Assembly: GCF_017874715.1 (NCBI RefSeq)
Contig: NZ_JAGGLR010000007.1
Coordinates: forward strand, 62,001-126,000
Reading direction: 5' to 3'
Origin: Streptomyces iranensis
Lineage (GTDB): Bacteria; Actinomycetota; Actinomycetes; Streptomycetales; Streptomycetaceae
DNA length: 64,000 nt
Below are positions 61,148 through 64,000 of the stretch, piece by piece. Positions within the stretch are counted from its first letter, which is position 1. The number at the start of each line of letters is the position of its first letter. The position numbers and the translations under genes were made by a program. The notes under the pieces are model-generated. The model saw only the letters and a list, made by a program, of their open reading frames with translations, was not told where the DNA came from and ran no database searches.

Positions 61148-61957
61148 TTGCCCCTTACGCGTGTGCCGCGCCCCAGGCGCTTCCTGACCTGTGCCCCCAG
61201 ATACTTCGATGTGCGGTATGCCATCAATCCCTGGATGCGTGAGGACACCGAGGTCGACACCGACCTCGCCCAGACGCAATGGGAGACCCTGATCCGCGCC
61301 TACCGCGACCACGGTCATCGGGTCGAATTCATCGAACCGGTGGCGGGGCTGCCGGACATGGTGTTCGCGGCGAACGCGGCCCTCGTCCTGGAGGGCCGGG
61401 TCTTCGGCTCACGATTCCACGCACCGCAGCGCCGGCCGGAACAGCTCGCCTACGAACGGTGGTTCAAGACGGCGGGATTCGACGTCCATCCGCCGGAATC
61501 GGTGTGCGAGGGCGAGGGCGACCTGGTGCCGGCCGGGCCCTATGTCCTGGCGGGCACCGGCTTCCGCACCACCCGGGCGGCCCATCAGGAGGTACAGGAG
61601 TTCTTCGGGGTGCCGACCATCAGCCTGCTGCTGGTGGACCCGTACTTCTACCACCTGGACACCGCGCTGTTCGTCCTCGACGACCGGAACATCGCCTACT
61701 ACCCGGAGGCGTTCTCGCCCGGCAGCCGTGAGGTGCTGGGGCGGCTCTACCCCGACGCGCTGATCGCCACCCGCGACGACGCCATGGCCTTCGGGCTCAA
61801 CTCCGTCTCCGACGGCCGCCATGTCTTCGTGGCGCCCCAGGCCACCGGGCTCATCGACCAGCTCACCGACCGCGGTTACGTCCCCGTCCCCGTCGACCTG
61901 TCGGAACTGCTCAAGGCCGGCGGGGGCATCAAGTGCTGCACACAGGAGATCCGCTGA
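61148..61957 (+). CDS. Dimethylarginine dimethylaminohydrolase-family guanidino hydrolase
   Basis: 269 residues, about the length of DDAH. CAPRYFDVRYAINPWM, ADMVFAANAALV-like LPDMVFAANAALVLEG, ESVCEGEGDLVPAGPYVLAG, YYHLDTALFVLDDRNIAYYPEAF (catalytic His) and C-terminal AGGGIKCCTQEIR, where the active-site Cys is expected, define the DDAH/arginine-deiminase-like family. DDAH converts dimethylarginine to citrulline and dimethylamine; related members act on arginine-type guanidines. TTG at 61148 follows AGAGGAA; GTG at 61163 is an alternative. Its stop overlaps the rocD start (TGATG), so both are coupled, placing it in an arginine-to-glutamate route. Confidence 0.88.
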   Translation: MPLTRVPRPRRFLTCAPRYFDVRYAINPWMREDTEVDTDLAQTQWETLIRAYRDHGHRVEFIEPVAGLPDMVFAANAALVLEGRVFGSRFHAPQRRPEQLAYERWFKTAGFDVHPPESVCEGEGDLVPAGPYVLAGTGFRTTRAAHQEVQEFFGVPTISLLLVDPYFYHLDTALFVLDDRNIAYYPEAFSPGSREVLGRLYPDALIATRDDAMAFGLNSVSDGRHVFVAPQATGLIDQLTDRGYVPVPVDLSELLKAGGGIKCCTQEIR

Positions 61958-63228
61958 TGACCGCCACCACCCCCATCGCCTCCGACTCCACCGCCTCCGG
62001 TTCCGGCGCGGCCGTGGCGAACGGCGCGGCTCGCTCCTCGCAGGAGCTGATCCGCGCCGAGGAGACCTCGCTCGCGCACAACTACCACCCGCTGCCCGTG
62101 GTCGTCGCCGGCGCCGAGGGCGCTTGGGTCCGGGACGTCGAGGGGCGCCGCTATCTGGACATGCTGGCCGGGTACTCCGCCCTCAACTTCGGCCACCGCC
62201 ACCCGGCGCTGATCGAGGCCGCCCACCGCCAGCTCGACCAGCTCACGCTGACCTCCCGGGCCTTCCACAACGACCGGCTGGCCGGGTTCGCCGAGGGGGT
62301 GGCGGAGCTCACCGGGCTCTCCATGGTGCTGCCGATGAACACCGGCGCGGAGGCGGTGGAGAGCGCCATCAAGGTCGCCCGCAAGTGGGCGTACGAGGTG
62401 AAGGGCGTCGCCCCGGACCAGGCCACCATCGTGGTGGCGGCCGACAACTTCCACGGCCGCACGACGACGATCGTCGGATTCTCCACCGACCCCGTGGCCC
62501 GCGACGGCTTCGGGCCGTTCGCCCCGGGCTTCCGCGTCGTGCCGTACAACGACCTCGCGGCGCTGGAGGCCGCCGTCGACGAGACCACGGCGGCGGTCCT
62601 CATCGAGCCCATCCAGGGCGAGGCGGGCGTCGTCATCCCCGATGACGGCTATCTGCGCGGGGTGCGCGAGCTGACCCGGCGCACCGGGACGCTGTTCATC
62701 GCCGATGAGATCCAGTCCGGCCTGGGCCGCACCGGCACCACGCTGGCCGTCGAACACGAGTCGGTGATGCCGGATGTGCTGCTGCTCGGCAAGGCGCTGG
62801 GCGGCGGCATCGTGCCGGTGTCGGCGGTGGTGGCCGACCGTGCAGTGCTCGGGGTGCTGCGCCCCGGCGAGCACGGCTCCACCTTCGGCGGCAACCCGCT
62901 GGCCGCGGCGGTCGGCTCGGCCGTGGTCGATCTGCTGCGCACCGGCGAACTCCAGCGCCGGGCACGGGAGTTGGGCGAGGTGCTGAGGGACGGGCTGGCC
63001 GCGCTGACCGGCAAGGGCGTCGTGGGGTACCGCTGCCGCGGGCTGTGGGCCGGCGTCGACGTCGACCCCGCGCTCGGCACCGGCCGTGAGGTGAGCGAGC
63101 GGCTGATGGCCGAGGGGATCCTGGTCAAGGACACCCATGGTTCGACGATCCGGCTGGCACCGCCGCTGACCATCACCCGTGAGGAGCTGGAGGGGGCGCT
63201 GGCGGCGCTGGAGAAGGTACTCGGCTGA
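61957..63228 (+). CDS. rocD: Ornithine aminotransferase
   Basis: 423 residues, class III PLP-dependent aminotransferase. Features: DMLAGYSALNFGHRHPAL, MNTGAEAVESAIKVARKWAYEVKG (PLP phosphate contact), ADEIQSGLGRTG (PLP Asp) and the Schiff-base Lys in LLGKALGGGIVPVSAVVAD, then GEHGSTFGGNPLAAA. These fit OAT better than acetylornithine transaminase (MNTGAEAVE, YSALNFGH). It transfers the delta-amino group of ornithine to 2-oxoglutarate, giving glutamate semialdehyde. ATG at 61957 follows AGGAGA and overlaps the upstream stop by one base. Confidence 0.94.
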   Translation: MTATTPIASDSTASGSGAAVANGAARSSQELIRAEETSLAHNYHPLPVVVAGAEGAWVRDVEGRRYLDMLAGYSALNFGHRHPALIEAAHRQLDQLTLTSRAFHNDRLAGFAEGVAELTGLSMVLPMNTGAEAVESAIKVARKWAYEVKGVAPDQATIVVAADNFHGRTTTIVGFSTDPVARDGFGPFAPGFRVVPYNDLAALEAAVDETTAAVLIEPIQGEAGVVIPDDGYLRGVRELTRRTGTLFIADEIQSGLGRTGTTLAVEHESVMPDVLLLGKALGGGIVPVSAVVADRAVLGVLRPGEHGSTFGGNPLAAAVGSAVVDLLRTGELQRRARELGEVLRDGLAALTGKGVVGYRCRGLWAGVDVDPALGTGREVSERLMAEGILVKDTHGSTIRLAPPLTITREELEGALAALEKVLG

Positions 63229-63273
63229 CAGAGGAGACGCAGCCGATCGAGCTGATCGATTGATCGAAACCAT

Positions 63274-63315
63274 GAAGCGCCGGGCCGCATTACGTTTCAT
63301 ACGGCCCGGCGCTTC
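63274..63315 (+). terminator. Strong hairpin terminator after rocD
   Basis: GAAGCGCCGGGCCG (63274-63287) is a perfect inverted match of CGGCCCGGCGCTTC (63302-63315), a 14-bp stem with a 14-base loop, 46 bases after the rocD stop. It separates the arginine operon from the next gene. The remaining 63316-63537 is a lower-GC region presumably holding the promoter of the following gene; I see no other element. Confidence 0.88.
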
Positions 63316-63537
63316 CCCATGTTCAATCCCGCTCGGAGATTCTTTATCGGCGACCCCCGCGCGGCCCTGCCAGAACCTCGAACCGTAGGTAACGCCCAGG
63401 TCACGGCGGCCTTTCCGGGTTTTTATGTACGTTGTTGAGCATTCCACTGTTCCCGATCGCACGGTGTGGAACACTTCGTGTCATCTCGCCGGGCACAACA
63501 GGCGAAGGTAACGGCGCGGAAAGGAGTTGCGGCTGGA

Positions 63538-64000
63538 GTGGACAGAGAACCGGTCACGGTGACTGCCGCATACCGGGTGGAGCCCGGCCGCGAAAGCGAG
63601 TTCTATGCCTGGGCGATCGAGATGCTCAATGCCGCGGCAAGCCTTCCGGGATATCTCGGTGGCGGGGTGATGGGATCCGGTTCGACCTCCTCGGAGTGGC
63701 ACGTCCTCTACCGGTTCGAGGCGGAAGGCCCGGCTCGGGCATGGGATTCCTCACTGGAGCGGGCACGATTGGCGTCCCGTACCGGGCCCTTCATCGAGGA
63801 AAAGGGAACGCAGCGCACCTCGGGACTGGAGAACTGGTTCAAAGGGCCGGTGCGGCCACTGCCGCCACCACCCAAATGGAAGCTGTGGCTGGTGAATCTG
63901 AGCGCGGTCTTCCCTCCGGTTCTCATCTTCAATGTGCTGGTGATCCCGTTCATCAAGGACGCCAATTTCCTGCTGCGGACCCTGGCCTTGTGTCTCGGTG
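63538..64000 (+). CDS. Antibiotic biosynthesis monooxygenase-like membrane protein, cut by right edge
   Basis: About 154 residues are visible and the frame stays open to position 64000. VDREPVTVTAAYRVEPGRESEFYAWAIEMLNAAASLPGYLGGGVMG is the ABM (ferredoxin-like) domain, with WHVLYRFE in the second strand set. From about residue 118 (WKLWLVNLSAVFPPVLIFNVLVIPFIKDANFLLRTLALCLG) the chain becomes hydrophobic with at least one or two membrane helices. The ABM-plus-transmembrane form is common in actinomycetes and of unknown function; oxygenase activity is not assured. GTG at 63538 is chosen with AAGGAG about 12 bases upstream; later GTG codons are possible. Confidence 0.82.
   Translation, partial: MDREPVTVTAAYRVEPGRESEFYAWAIEMLNAAASLPGYLGGGVMGSGSTSSEWHVLYRFEAEGPARAWDSSLERARLASRTGPFIEEKGTQRTSGLENWFKGPVRPLPPPPKWKLWLVNLSAVFPPVLIFNVLVIPFIKDANFLLRTLALCLG

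Noticed and set aside
1..64000. tRNA, rRNA, insertion sequence or integrase genes
   Set aside because: No cloverleaf-like tRNA ends, transposase motifs or terminal inverted repeats were recognised; recombination signs are limited to domain-level and short tandem repeats.

Overview
High GC, GTG/TTG starts, GGAGG-type ribosome binding sites, a TTA-containing SARP regulator and the gene content all point to a Streptomyces (or very close actinomycete) chromosome. The window is a mosaic of two polyketide loci with a long stretch of ordinary and accessory genes between them. It has no rRNA, tRNA or CRISPR array that I can see.

Region 1 (1-18.4 kb) is the start-unit end of a modular type I PKS cluster, transcribed leftwards and running off the left edge. 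The order of synthesis is 8162-15565 (KSQ-AT(malonyl)-ACP loading module plus a KS-AT(methylmalonyl)-DH-ACP module with no ketoreductase), then 1416-8120 (KS-AT(methylmalonyl)-DH-ER-KR-ACP), then the gene cut at position 1. Matching terminal docking segments support this order. Diverging from the loading gene are a RebM-like methyltransferase (15818), a SARP activator with a TTA codon (17358) and a tiny DUF5988-type partner (18156). The KS-AT linker and AT domain of the second protein have codon usage unlike their flanks, suggesting recombination.

Region 2 (18.4-51.9 kb) holds, in order: a secreted Xaa-Pro dipeptidyl-peptidase, a TIGR00027 methyltransferase, a CapA-like lipoprotein, a ClpC-type unfoldase, a PP2C phosphatase, an ECF41 sigma factor and its oxidoreductase (each behind a matching ECF41-type promoter), an aromatic aldehyde dehydrogenase, a decayed GNAT/transporter region, a STAND-TPR ATPase, two small proteins of unknown function, MmcQ/YjbR and GNAT proteins, a translationally coupled psuK-psuG pair, two overlapping ATP-grasp ligases, a type II thioesterase, a DUF4032 kinase-like protein, an SDR behind two palindromic operators, an AraC regulator, a CASTOR/POLLUX-type channel protein, a multidomain sensor phosphatase, a roadblock-like protein, a Gfo/Idh oxidoreductase and a DUF4232 lipoprotein.

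Region 3 (51.9-64 kb) has a one-module, fully reducing, probably iterative PKS (KS-AT-DH-ER-KR-ACP) next to a stand-alone ketosynthase that keeps the active-site Cys but has lost the first catalytic His and the Lys. Diverging from it are an Lrp/AsnC regulator, a DDAH-family hydrolase and ornithine aminotransferase (rocD), ended by a strong hairpin. A partial antibiotic-biosynthesis-monooxygenase-like membrane protein runs off the right edge. Several genes carry in-frame heptapeptide or pentapeptide tandem repeats in linkers, a recurrent feature of this window.
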